A stretch of 64,000 nucleotides of DNA from positions 31,513,811 through 31,577,810 of the forward strand of contig CAMGYJ010000003.1 of assembly GCA_946122785.1 (NCBI GenBank). The letters are read 5' to 3'. The translations under genes and the position numbers were made by a program. The notes under the pieces are model-generated. The model did not search any database, was not told the origin of the DNA, and saw only the letters and a program-made list of their open reading frames with translations. This DNA comes from Linum tenue (lineage: Eukaryota > Streptophyta > Magnoliopsida > Malpighiales > Linaceae). Within the stretch, counting starts at the first letter, position 1. Every line of letters starts with the position of its first letter. Positions 34,501-51,200 of this stretch are shown piece by piece.

Positions 34501-34940
34501 TTGGAAAGTGCTCCTTGTTGGTTAACCTCTGTTCTTTTCTGACATCCAGGATTCCTGCGTTTTTGGGAAGTGACCAGGGTCGATGTGGTAGCAGGCTTAT
34601 CTCAGCTTATTCAGAAGGCAACGTTGAAGAAATTAAACGTGTGGCTCAGTCTAGCACCATTACTCATCTTGACCATGCTGTGAGTTCTTTTACCCTGTTA
34701 TTTTTACCACGACTCCTTGCAGAGTGCAGCTTTTTACCATCGGCTGACAAATGCACTATCGCGTCGCCACACTCAGATGGTTTGGTTTGAGTTTTTTGAC
34801 TTCTCTCCCTTTTTTTTTTACTTGTGCGTGTGAACTTGCAGATCATCAAGCTGGGAAGAAAGCTACCTACTGGTGAAGTTACCGCAGTAAAAGCTGGGAC
34901 TGAAGAAGGAGAAGGCTTGGACGAGGATGATCTCACATAA
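31540..34940 (+). CDS. GSNAP: Gamma-soluble NSF attachment protein (gamma-SNAP)
   Basis: Adaptor that helps NSF disassemble SNARE complexes after vesicle fusion; acts at the cytosolic face of membranes. Coding exons: 31540-31583, 31917-31984, 32116-32200, 32320-32478, 32759-32896, 34172-34250, 34364-34443, 34550-34679 and 34842-34940. All borders are GT/AG and phases join to 293 aa, close to the usual plant length. Landmarks are MSSDPDKLVAKADKL, LTLTRWSADWRNATLNYEQA, KYEKAKDAFEKASKGQEM, WDAAKHMESAAALAKEL, QPASDALGKAAR, EDDKDQMAFDLYRA, GLAADKCNASNSQFKAYLSA, YANDVKAAEKCYNDCSQ and the acidic end GLDEDDLT: a run of TPR-like helical hairpins as in other SNAPs. Intron 5 (32897-34171) is long because it holds a LINE fragment. 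A retroelement LTR lies 127 bp upstream of the ATG. Confidence 0.96.
33112..33551 (-). mobile_element. LINE 3' fragment in gamma-SNAP intron 5
   Basis: On the minus strand the frame contains LWMIVVSELWRERCRRLYAG, matching the C-terminus of the LINE at 22.9-26.0 kb (WVSNIWRERCRRLYAG). The 3' end sits next to a T-rich stretch on the plus strand near 33115-33125. TTTGTTTACTA occurs on both sides (33101-33111 and 33552-33562), an 11-bp target duplication. The insertion is about 440 bp and lies antisense to the host gene, so it should be spliced out. Confidence 0.85.
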
Positions 34941-35262
34941 TGATTCTTCTCATTCTAGAGGGGTTTGTAAATTATATACTTGCTGGACAAATATATCCCG
35001 TCTTTCTTCCTTCCCAAGTCTTCTTCTCACACCGTTTATTTGAAGTTTGAACGTCTATTGTAACTGATTGACTGGGCCTAATGATGTAAAGCTAACCTGG
35101 GCTTTTGGGAGGTTGAGTTAATGCATGGGCTGGGCCGTCAGTGATTTACACGAGTAACCGTCTATAGTTTGCAACCCGAAAATTCGTAAACTAATGCACC
35201 ATTCCATTTATACCCCTGAACATATCTCATAAATACAGCCAAACCCGTCTTCTTCTTCGAGT

Positions 35263-35273
35263 TTTGGCGGGAA
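35263..35273 (+). promoter_or_regulatory. E2F consensus site
   Basis: TTTGGCGGGAA is a perfect E2F-type site. It stands about 120 bp before the fasciclin-like fragment and about 320 bp after the gamma-SNAP stop. I see no complete cell-cycle gene beside it, so its role is uncertain. Confidence 0.4.
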
Positions 35274-35385
35274 GAGCGGAAGAGTTTGTTAATGTTATTC
35301 CTTCGCCAGGAACTCAAGACGCCACCCAAAAGCAAACCAAGAACTCTGAAATTCCCATCCAAGGAAACCCATTTCTCCTTCCTCT

Positions 35386-35598
35386 CTCTCTCTCTCCCGC
35401 CTCCCGACCCTCCTTGTGGCCAAATCGATTCTCATCACCAACAATTCCGCCGCCAATTTTACCCTCGACGGCTCCCTCCTCTCCCACACTGACTTGTCCA
35501 CTTCCCCTGCCGTCGTTGTCCACGGCATCGCCAATCTCATGGACTACTCCATCTACGGTGACGCTGCCCTCCAGATCAGATCCGATAAGCAGCAGCCG
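35386..35598 (+). pseudogene. Fasciclin-like (FAS1) domain fragment
   Basis: The open frame reads LPTLLVAKSILITNNSAANF, then TLDGSLLSHTDLSTSPAVVV and HGIANLMDYSIYGDAALQ. This follows the C-terminal half of the FAS1 domain of plant fasciclin-like arabinogalactan proteins of the FLA19/20/21 type, including the H2-like VHGI...MDY motif. Upstream of it no signal peptide or first half of the domain is found in any frame, so it is a truncated copy. It could still be transcribed, but no sensible start codon is evident. Confidence 0.5.
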
Positions 35599-35599
35599 C

Positions 35600-36422
35600 C
35601 GCCTCAAGTTTTGGGGAAATTTCATGGGCTGAATCAATTTCTGGACTTTCTTTTACTTCAGTTCTCAATTCGTGAGTCAGTAAACAGAATTGCAGAGCCT
35701 TTATTCTTTAGTGTGTTGTTTGGTTTGGTCCGGTGACGGGCTGTGGTTTCGTCAGTTTACAGAGTAGATTTCCATGGGAGAGGCAAATACTGGGCTACTA
35801 CCATATTACATTGATTCTTGCTGGTATGTTGATCCCAGTGTAGCCCAATGTACTGAAATAATTTGAAATAAAAATGGCAGCTTTCTCCTTTCTAGTTTCT
35901 ACTGGTGTTCTTTGCCGTTTCCCTCTTGCATTTCCATTCATGGATTGTGTTTCCTTCACAAGTTTGCAATTAGAGCACTGAAGCAGAGAGAGTATGGATA
36001 GTGATGTGTGTCTTCTGTGAATGGGGGAAATTGAATTGGTAATGAAACTCAAACCCTAATTTCATTAGCAATAGACAAAAATGGTTCCTGAATGTTTACA
36101 ATGGCTATGGTGGTTAAAAAGGCAGAGCACCAAGCAAAGGCTGTGTTATTGGGTGGAGCATCATCCTACAAAAACTTGTCCACCCACACTCCCTAGTAGT
36201 AGCCAATTCAATCTGTGTCTGCCCAAGCAAGCTACGATTTTGCTTTTTTTCCTTCCCTGAAAAAGAATTGAGGCCTAAATCCAATTTTATCTAATGAATT
36301 AAAAGGCTACACTAAAGAATCAAGAAAGAATTATGGGTTGGTTGTGAACTAGGGACCTAAAACTCCATTGATCTTCCTGTTCAACTCTTCTGTTATTATC
36401 CTATTACTCTTCATTTCTGCAT
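35600..36422. other. Spacer and 3' flank of the JmjC gene
   Basis: No further gene seen. The part nearest 36422 should hold the 3'UTR of the minus-strand demethylase gene. Confidence 0.4.
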
Positions 36423-41455
<5,033 letters not shown>

Positions 41456-42250
41456 TGGTATTGAATCAACAATCAGGGAACCCTAGCAAAAAAAAGGGAA
41501 GCACATCCCTTTTCTTACAACAGGCAAAGAAAACAGATCATAAAGCAATTTTCCCAGAATCCAAACACCCTGATTTCCTACCCCCACCTTCTCCGCAGCC
41601 CTTCTTGAGAAACAAAGGAACCCTATCGCACCCAAAATCTTTGCCAGAAAAGTATCTTTTGCTTTGCAATTTCATGAGGGTAAAGGGAGCAACTTTGGAT
41701 AACCACAATAAGAAAAAAAGGGAGAGAAATAACTAAAAGTCTCCAGAATGCCAATCGGTTTCTAAACTAGAATTTCTCCACTCTCAGCTTACACAATAGG
41801 GATTCAATTCAGTTAACAATGGCAATCAATTCAAACAACCCCTCCTTATTTTCTCAAGAAATTGGTGGGATAAAATAAAACAAAAAACTCCCATAAAAAC
41901 AGAAGGAACCCTCCCACAATATGTCAGAAATATCATAACCTGATCAAGGGGAAAACACTAGAGGAAAAAAGACAAAGTTTTAAGGAGGAAAGATAAATAA
42001 AAAAAAGAGCAAGTGAAGGTCTCACCATATATTACAAGAAGAACAAAATAAAAGCATGGAAGCTGCAAAACCCAAAAGACAAAAAGAGGAAGAAGGGATA
42101 TACCTGAAGAAAGGAAAGAATGGCTCAATGGCGTTGTGCTGGATTTTGTGATTGAATTGAACAGTAGGGTTTCACTTTCATGCACTCTGCAACCGCCCTT
42201 CCGTCTCTCTATCTTTTTTTCTTTCTTTTCTGCCCCTGAATGTTCATGGG
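41456..42250 (-). other. 5'UTR of the JmjC gene with an intron
   Basis: On the minus strand a splice donor (TTCTTCAG/GTATATCC) at 42103 and an acceptor (TTTGCTAG/GGTTCCC) ending at 41483 define a 621-bp 5'UTR intron. The first exon would run from roughly 42245 to 42104 and the coding exon continues to the ATG at 41455. A telo-box-like AAACCCTA lies near 42167. Intron inference is from splice motifs only. Confidence 0.6.
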
Positions 42251-42660
42251 ACCGAAACAATTAAGAACAAGAAATTACTTAATATCATTAACAAGAGCAG
42301 TGCTTTTTATTTTCCCTAATTTTGATTGGTGGTGGCAGGCCAAAAAAGCTTTTATTATGATGAACTAACTAGGGTTATGATATTAAGTAAAACAGATGTG
42401 TAAAAATTAGTACTCAGGAAGGAAAGACTAATGTGCTATGGATTTATTAGTATGATGATTAATTAGCAAAAAGCATGTTGGAATTTTTAATTTAAATTGA
42501 GAGCCCATCTGTTCAAAAATATTGGTGCTTCCCAAACTTGTATCAGAATGTTAACGGCACAAGTTCATTTTGTAGCATAAAGAAATCTATACAAAAATGT
42601 ATAATTATAAATTGAACATGTATTACAACATAAAAGATGCAAGTTCGGTTTGTAGCACAT

Positions 42661-43480
42661 TTTTTTTTATAAGGGTGATGATTGAATTAGTATAAACAAA
42701 AAAGTAAAGTACATGGAAGGAACTAGGATCACGAGCACTGATCCTAGACCAAAGGAACACAAGCAAGGTTGTCAACCCGCGGGTTGACCCACGGGTCGAC
42801 CCAATTTGACCCTGACCCGGTGAGAAAAACGGACCGCACGCACCCGCCGGGCCGACCGCTATAAGGTACCGGGTTGGAGGTCAAATTGTGTCATTTTTTT
42901 CTTTAGTTTGCGAAATGTGCCTATTTTCCAATTTTTCTTTTCGCCTAACTCAATCTTTGGAATACTAAGTTGAACATTTGAATATTTATGTTATATAAGT
43001 GTGTGAATTTTCACTATATGTTGGATCTAAGTACGATATGTTATTTTGGTGTAATATTATATGTTATAACTCATATGTTAGATAAGATTTGATATAATTT
43101 ATGAGGATAAGTACAATATAATGACTCTTTCTATATTTCCGGGCCAAACCGGGCTAAAACGGTTGACCCATTAACCCGTGACCCACTAGCTCGACTGGGT
43201 CCGGGTCAACCCGCGGGTTGACAACCTTGAACACAAGTAAACAAAAAGGAAAAGCGAACAACAAGCACTAGGTGGACCAGACCACCGCGGTGCACCAACA
43301 GGAAACAAGAAGTCCAAAAGGAACAACAGACAATAAGAAAAAGCTATTAGACAACAAGAACAAAAGCACCAAACAGCCGATCTGCTCAACAACAAGGAGA
43401 GGGGAAAGCTGATAGTCCAAAGGAAACCGAAACCAGACGCCAAGAAACCTTCCAACTGGGATCAGAATAAGAACCCCTCG
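42661..43480 (-). mobile_element. Possible LINE 3' fragment hosting a MITE
   Basis: A run of T at 42661-42668 followed by an AGGGTGATGATTGAATTAG-like end resembles the 3' terminus of a minus-strand LINE or SINE. The sequence continues on both sides of the MITE at 42764-43229 with codon-poor A-rich sequence up to about 43480. No protein match and no clear duplication support it. Confidence 0.3.
42764..43229. mobile_element. hAT-type MITE
   Basis: A 466-bp element with long inverted ends: CAAGGTTGTCAACCCGCGGG on the left and the exact reverse complement CCCGCGGGTTGACAACCTTG on the right. A perfect 8-bp duplication AACACAAG flanks it (42756-42763 and 43230-43237). The sub-terminal parts are GC-rich and the centre AT-rich. 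No coding capacity. Confidence 0.88.
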
Positions 43481-44150
43481 TAAATAGATATAAACTGAGT
43501 TTGTATCATAATTTGAAACTATAGATCATTTTATATCATAAAAGGTTTATAAAAAACATATGTGTAAATTGAATTTGTAATTACTAATTCTCTTTTAACT
43601 AAAGAACTTACTGGTAGTTTGGTTTTGGTGATTGTTTGACTGTGATAGTTACAATGCATTGGTTTTTTGAATTTCCTGCACAAACAATGGAAACTATCAC
43701 TCAAAATGAGTGATAGTACTATCTCTACTAAAACTTGAGATTGTTGAGATTGTTTTGAGGAGATTGTTTGGTTCCCTTTTTGTTCCAAGTATACTCCTAG
43801 TTATATATATAGTCTCATAAAAGCAAGGGCAAAAATGATATTTCTCACAAAAAGTAATATAACATGTTGAATACTAAAAGAACTATCACCAAAACCAAAC
43901 AATGTAAAGTACATTACATCATTTTCCTAAATTGCATGTATATTACAATGCATGAATTGACCACAATGCCCTTTAAAAAAAACACAATGCATTGATTTAA
44001 GTATCACCAAAAGCAAGCGACCCTGTAATACCACTCGTATAACAAAACATTTCAAAATTTGTCTTGAAAAAAGAGGGTTTGATTTGATACATAGGGTTCG
44101 AGGAGAGGAAATGTAATATTATCTCCATCCATGGAACAGATGGGGGGCAA
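43240..44150. other. Intergenic with a possible MITE (about 43611-44025)
   Basis: GGTAGTTTGGTTTTGGTGAT near 43611 and TATCACCAAAAGCAAGCGAC near 44001-44021 are inverted and may be the ends of a decayed MITE. I see no target duplication and no gene. Confidence 0.3.
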
Positions 44151-44154
44151 AAGT

Positions 44155-46411
44155 TAGGGGTCATTTGGATCAGGCAATTGATTTTGAGGGCTTTTTCAAG
44201 AATTTGAGCTCAAATCTCTGATTTAAAAACCTAGATAATTTTAATGAGGAATTTGGGCCAGTTAACTTGTTTGGTAATACATGAGGAATTTGGGCTCAAA
44301 ATGTGTAAAGACCATTTTACCCACTTATCTTCTTCCTCCTCTCCCGATATCTGCTTTCTGAACGAAACATTGACTGGAAGGCCGGCGACCTTGATAATTT
44401 GGCGACCGCCGGTGACTTCGTTAATTGCCAGTGAACTCGCGGAGGACCGGCGACTATGCTAAGGCTGGTGAACTCACTCAATCCGGCAGAGGAACACCTT
44501 GAACCCATTCGACGGAGAGCGGCGCCGATGAGAATCAGATCTGGGAGACGTTCGCTCACTCTCCTCTTTCTCGACTCTCATCGTCGCAAAGAACCAGAGA
44601 TGAGAGATGTGACTGCGCCGGTAGCTCCAGATCTGCCTCCCTTCCCCTCTCTTCGTCGTCGATGGGACCCATAAATCGATGTTGGCTTCGGCAGGAGCTT
44701 GGAGTCTGTGGCAGTTTTTGCGAGATGCCCATGACGAAATACCCGAAACAGCCCACCTAGAAAATCCCTCTATCGATTGAGGAGATCCCCCAAATCAGGC
44801 CGCCATTGTTGTTGTAGATCGGAGCTAGTCAAACTTCGTTGAAATAGCCGACGAGATGAGCGTCGTAGCCTTTGTTTGATCTCGTGCAGGGACAGAAAGG
44901 AAGAAGGGAAGGATCGTAAGGAGGAACTGGGATAAGAGGGGCAGAGATTGGGAAAAAATTAAATAAGATGAGAGATTTAGAAATACTTGGAGGTAATTAG
45001 CTATTTCAAATTTCTTAACATCAGGGTTTTCAAAATTCCTATCTTAAAAAATATTAAAGCATTTTGATTTTAGACCCCAAGCCACGTAATCCCAAATGAA
45101 AGGTGAGGTTGTCCACGTCACTATCTATCTTTCTCCTTTTCGATCCTTTTCCCTTTCATTATTTGTTTCCAGTTTCCACCGCAAGCGGCCAAAATCTCTT
45201 TCCCTCCAAGGAAAACTGCCTTCACTTCTTCCTTCCTCCTCCTTAACTGCCATTGCCAGAGACTTCCTTCTTCCTGTCTTCTCTTACATATTCCCTACCG
45301 CCAACTTCCCTTAGCACATTGTTCTATCTTCTTTTCCCACCGGAAATCCCAAAAACATCACCTCCTCCAACCTTAAATTGCACTGAAAAAGTCACCTCAG
45401 TCAAGGCGTTTGAAATTGTTTGCCATCGAAGGTCGATAGGCGGCCACAACAGCGGCGCGCGAATGCAAGGAACGATACAAGGATATGACGACTCATATCA
45501 AGGCAGACCGTGGAAACGAAGTGGACGACTCCCAGTGACTTCCGACGATGGGTCGGAGAGGCAGAGGGTAAGGAATTCCGATATGCGGACATAAAAAGAG
45601 TTTGACGAGGGAGATGGAGGCACAGCAGCGGCGGCATGGTGCTACTACAAAGAGGAATGATTGGTTTTTATATAAGCCGAAATTTGTCTTTTACAGGTAC
45701 ACTTAATTATTCTCTTAATATAACCACTAGGGTTTAATTTTTACAGTGATCCTGATATGAAGTGTTGTTTTGGTTTATTGCACCAATAATGAATAATATC
45801 TAATGGCATGCGTTTAGTTTTTATAAGGAGAATGATTCAAACGTAGTGTTTGACATTTAACATTGATTAATGTATCATGTTTAAGATGTTAGTTCTTCGT
45901 GCTTTAATTGGCCAATTTAAACATAAATTTGTAGAACGAGATTTTGTGAACTCTTTTGAAGACATGCGTAAAAATTAGGAGAATTAATTATATGTACATG
46001 CGAATAATGTTAGTAGAAGTTTTAACATGTGCATATAATAGAATTCATCATAGGCCAATATTCGTTAATTGGTGATTGGTTGTCTTAGAAATATGCATCT
46101 TAACATCATGATTGAAAGTTGACTGTTAATTTGAAATTGTAAAAACCTATCTTAAGAGACCATCAACACATATTCTTCAAAATTAATTGAGGAACTATAA
46201 ATAATTAGAAATTTTAAAATTATATAAGCATAATTATGAATTGAAATATAACACGTGAAATTTACCCGGTCAACAGGTCGGGAACAAAGCTAGTTGCTAA
46301 AATACCTAATTCTTTTATTCCTATCCAAACGAAGGATTATGATAAAATCCCTAATGACTAGAAATTGTAGTAGAATCCCTGCACAGATTCCCTAATCCAA
46401 ACGACCCCTAA
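44155..46411. other. TIR-like ends around GC-rich islands
   Basis: TAGGGGTCATTTGGATC at 44155 and ATCCAAACGACCCCTA ending at 46411 are inverted and resemble PIF/Harbinger or hAT ends. Between them are two GC-rich stretches (44330-44960 and 45090-45660) in otherwise AT-rich DNA that look like captured gene pieces, but no protein family is recognisable. The two ends may belong to different elements. Confidence 0.3.
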
Positions 46412-46888
46412 GTGTATTTATACACTTCCATCCTCCTTCAACCTTGTAAAAAGTGGGGGCAAATTTGCACCCAATGGGGAAAATACACTTTTTGGCTCTC
46501 GACGGGAGAGCAGTCGCGCTGGGCGGGAGTGCGCATGTGGCATACTCTTGCCCATCCGGCCTCGACCATTTTTTTTGTTACTTTATAACTTTTTTTTTTG
46601 TTTTTCCTTCTCTTTTGTTTTGTATTTGTTTGTTTTACTTTTGTTTTGTAGCTTAGATTTAGGAATGAGATACAGACAAAATAACGACCATAAAAACAAC
46701 ATACATATTTCAACGGTCATATTTTAACAATCATTAAAAAAGTCATGATTTTTTTCTATATTCAGTTTTTTCACTAGTTTTTGCACAACTCATTCAAGCA
46801 AAAACCAAAATTCTCTCAACTCTGCTGTTCCAATCTTTTCCATTTTTGAAAGTAAGAACGGCATCCCGAAGCAGAGGAGATGGTTTTA

Positions 46889-47125
46889 CGATGGCAAAAG
46901 GCATCCTATTGTGCACTGATTGGATTAGACTATCGGAAGATGCGACAGTCGGCACTAACCAAAAAGGCGCAAGGTTTTAGGCAATAGTTTTCTAAGAGGC
47001 TATGTAGCTTGATGTGCATAACTGTCTAAAGGACTGCACTCAACATTCATTAGATGGTCGATGGAAATTTATTAAAAAAAACATTCACCGGTTGGAAAAA
47101 TGCTTTGGCGAAGGCAGAGGCAACA
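46889..47125 (+). pseudogene. MYB/SANT-type (GST T3-like) ORF relic
   Basis: The frame at 46889 reads LLCTDWIRLSEDATVGTNQK and, after stops, SLDGRWKFIKKNIHRLEKCF. This follows the pattern (AWxxVSEDPxxGTNQKGxxFW ... RWKxIxxxVxKFxGC) of proteins annotated in plants as glutathione S-transferase T3-like, which are MYB/SANT ORF1 proteins of transposons. At least three stops interrupt it. The preceding leader (CAACGGTCATATTTT) is also typical of these copies. Confidence 0.6.
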
Positions 47126-47129
47126 ACCT

Positions 47130-47982
47130 AGTGGCACGAATGAAGTCGATTTGGTATGTATGAAGAGGATGGACGAGGCGATCGAATCCGTGCCACAAAA
47201 ACGTCATCCTAGATGGAATCCGGGATAAAACCTTAATGTGGACGCTGGGTAGTATCCACTGAAAAGAGCTAAGTTCTTAAAGCCTCCGATTTACGTAACC
47301 AATTTGTGGAGCGTGAGCGAGAGAGCGCCAATTTTAGAAAAATTCAATTTTAACTATTTTTAAGAGCGTGTAGAGAGTGTCAATATTATATTAATTTTAG
47401 TTATTTATATAACTTAATTAATATATGGTATATAATAAAATTAATCCTAATGAGCTTCAATGGAACAAAGCTTTAAAAAAATGTGGTTTATCATAAATAT
47501 TCACAAAATTTTGCATCCAATTTCTTTCTTTAATATTACATCCCAAATTCTTATATCCAAGTCCAACGCACTGCTAAAAATTTCTTGTGTTTGAGGGCTT
47601 GTCCATGATTAATTTACTACTACATCCAAAAGACACACAATAAATTCATAAGCCCACTTCATCATATTATGGTCCAGCCCAGCTGAGGCACCGATCAAAC
47701 CCACCAACTCCCACCTAGAGGATAACGAATTCCAAATATTTCAGCTTTCATGCTCCTTCATTCTGCTTTCTTCTCGCACAAGGATAGCAAGTGAGCAAGA
47801 ACGGCGGCACATTTCAATCTGGAATGTTCATCCTACATCAAATACGAAACCCCAAAGCCCTTGCCATCCTTGTAATCGACGCCCATAACTACTCCTCAAT
47901 GATCGACACAATTCTTCCAAACCTCCTCTCCATAATCCAACTATGCTGTCACTCACGCCTCAGTCCCCGTCCTCTTCACCCG
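47130..47982. other. Target region of the Copia insertion
   Basis: AT-rich DNA without a recognised gene. The last 220 bases (47770-47987) are less AT-rich and have an open plus-strand frame (FQSGMFILHQIRNPKALAIL) that I cannot assign; the Copia element interrupts it at 47988. Confidence 0.35.
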
Positions 47983-47987
47983 CCAGC

Positions 47988-48223
47988 TGATAAATATACG
48001 AACACACTAATACGAGAAGAGAGAGACACGGATTTACGTGGTTTCCTTGACGAGAATCGTCAAGACTAGTCCACGGCACAAGGCAGAGTTTGATCTTATT
48101 CACTGTAGTTCTTACGTAGGTCAGCCATCACAACATATATATATACTCGGCCAACCTACAACCCTAATCCCAACTTACGTCACTAATTTGTACAATTACA
48201 AATTGGTACCTACACTTCTAACA
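47988..48223 (-). repeat. 3' LTR of the Copia element
   Basis: This 236-bp LTR begins TGTTAGAAGTG on the minus strand. The first six bases supply the last Gag-Pol codon and the TAG stop. Confidence 0.92.
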
Positions 48224-51200
48224 CCCTCCCTCAAATTGATGTAGCTGACGCAACATCAATTTGTGTGCTAGGAACCAGTGACGAGAAGTAGACACTGCCT
48301 TAGTCAAAAGATCAGCAGTCTGGTCTTCGGAAGTGATGTAGCTGAGATCCACACTGCCTTCAGCTACAAGCTGACGAACATAATGAACGTGCACTTCAAT
48401 ATGCTTTGTCCTATCGTGTAGCACCGGATTAGTTGCAATACGAATTGCACTCGTATTGTCAACAAACAGCCGAACTGGATCCTGGCAAATAACTCCGAGC
48501 TCTGCTAATAATCTGCGCAGCCAAACAATTTCAGATGACGCTTCGCTCATGGACCGGTATTCAGCTTCAGTTGACGACTTGGATACCCGATCCTGTTTCT
48601 TACATCGCCAAGAGATAAACGAAATACCGATCTTGATGCACCAGCCAGAGGTAGAACGACGCGTGTCTTGGCAACCCGCATAGTCAGCGTCGGAATATGC
48701 CTCAAGAATTGGCTCCCCTTCAGTTGGAAATAACAATCCGACCTCCTGTGTACCGCGCAGGTATCGCAAAATTCTCTGAACAGCCATCCAGTGAGGCTTG
48801 CGTGGAGCTGACATGAATTGACTCACAACCTGTACAGGATACGATATATCGGGTCTAGTATGTGTCAGATAAATGAGACTTCCCACAATACTCCGATATA
48901 GTGAACCATCCGGTAGTAACTCACCCTCCAACTGCCGTAGTTTAAGATTCTGCTCCATGGGAGTATTACATGCGAGACAATCATCCATCTGGGCTTCCTC
49001 AAGTAAGTCTACAATATACTTTCTTTGGCCAACATGAAGGCCTTCAGGGGAATGATGAATTTCCAAGCCAAGGAAGTAAGAGAGCTCCCCAAGTTCTTTG
49101 AGATTAAAAGCTGAGCGCAGGACTAGCAATAAGTCTTCAATACCAACACTATCATCGCCAGTCACCACCATATCGTCCACATAGATCAGAAGTACCGTAA
49201 GACCTCGACTAGTGGACCGAAGGAAGAGTGATGGATCATTCTCACTCTGCACGAGACCAGCTTGGACAATGGTGGCCTGAAATTTCTCAAACCACGCCCG
49301 AGGAGCTTGTTTTAGACCGTATAAAGAACGACGGAGACGACAAACCATAGTATTGTCACCCCGTGTATAGCCCGGTGGACGTTCCATGTAGATAGTTTCC
49401 TTTAAATCTCCATGTAAGAACGCATTTTTCACGTCTAACTGCAATAACCGCCATTTCTTCATTGCTGCCACCGCTAATAAACTTCGTACTGTCTGCATTT
49501 TCGCTACTGGTGCAAAGGTTTCTTCATAATCAACCCCGTACTCTTGTCGAAACCCTTGAGCCACCAGTCTTGCCTTTTCTCGTTCCACCGTACCCTCAGG
49601 CAACATCTTAAGAGTATATACCCACTTGCAACCGATAACAGACATGCCAGGTGTGCGCTCCACTAGATCCCACGTCCGTGACGCTTCGAGAGCATCTTTC
49701 TCAACGTCCATGGCCTTCTCCCACCGCTCAATTCCTTTAGCTTGTTTGTATGTTGCTGGCACATATACAGGAGATGTGGAATAAGCTAGAAAATCATTAT
49801 GACGGGCCGGTGGTTTACCTCTGGTCACACGAGTTGACCGGCGCAGATTAGGCTCCTCAACTGGTTCGTCCAGCTCAAAGGTTATAGGTGAGGAGGACGT
49901 GGACCTGGAAGAAGAGGACGAAGAGGATACGTCCGCAGCCGAGGAAGAGGTGGTTGGCGAATGGGGCGAATAGGATGCATCCCCAGCTGAGGAAGAAACG
50001 GACGAGTCCGAGGAGTGTGTACTAGGCGAAGATTCCGAGGACGAAGGTTGTTGTGGATCGGGACCATGATCATCGCCTGGGCCATTTGGAGCTGTCGATG
50101 TATTTCCAATATCAAGTGGCCAAGTATCAGCCAAGAAGTCAAGCTCCGAACCTGTTGGGTAGGTGCTTGATGTTCCATAGTATGATTGATGCTCTAGAAA
50201 TTTAACATGACATGATATTCGGATTCGTCTTTTGGCAACATCATAGCAGACGTAGCCTTTGTGCTTATCGCTATAACCGATAAACACACATTTAACTGCT
50301 TTAGGAGTAAGCTTAGTTCGCTCCCGCCGAGACACCAACACATAGCATATGCATCCAAAAACACGCAACCATCCATAATTAGGTAGACGCGAATAAAGAA
50401 CCTGATACGGGCTTTGCTGCTGGAGAGTCGTAGTGATTTGTCTATTAATCAGATAGACCACTGTATGAACTGCTTCGACCCAAAATCCCGATGGTACCTG
50501 TGAATGGATTAATATAGCTCGGGTAAGTTCAAGAACGTGACGATGCTTTCGTTCGACCAGTCCGTTCTGCTGAGAGACGCCGGGACATGATAGCTGCTGT
50601 AATATGCCACGTTCTCGGAAAAGGTCCATGAGTGAATGTGAGGAAAATTCTCCTCCCGGATCCGATCGTAAGATCTTAATCACCTTACCAAATTGAGTCG
50701 ACACCATCTGCACAAATTCACGAGCTACTGTCAACAGATCTGACTTCTGCCGCAAGAAGTACACCCATGTAAACCGGGTAGCCTGATCAACAAACAATGC
50801 GAAGTAACGGAATCCCAGTCGAGATGTCACAGGCGACGGCCCCCACAAATCAGTGTGAACTAACTCAAAAGGTTCAGTGTAAACCGTATCACTAGCAGTA
50901 AAAGACTTCTGCGAAATCTTAGCTTGTAAACAATGAACACACTCATGTGAATTATTCCCAGAAATAGATCCCGACAACCAATGATTTTGAAACATAGTGC
51001 GAAGTCTTGCAGAATTGGGATGACCCAGTCTAAAATGCCACAAATCCCAGTTTGATAATTCAGCCGAAAAACCAGAACATGAAATAACATTTCTACTGCT
51101 AGAAGCATCAACAAAGCTCTTCACACTAACTTCACTAGCTTGCCCAGAACTGCCATCGTCCTCTACTCCTGTCTTCGAGATGCTGTCCAACAGATAAACC

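Noticed and set aside
35264..35632. A Ser/Pro-rich open frame of 122 codons on the plus strand
   Set aside because: No ATG, low-complexity composition, and the overlapping frame gives a recognisable FAS1 segment.
43186..43455. Hydrophobic Leu/Cys-rich minus-strand open frame as a membrane protein
   Set aside because: It overlaps the end of a hAT MITE and A-rich non-coding sequence; hydrophobicity is a by-product of T-rich codons.
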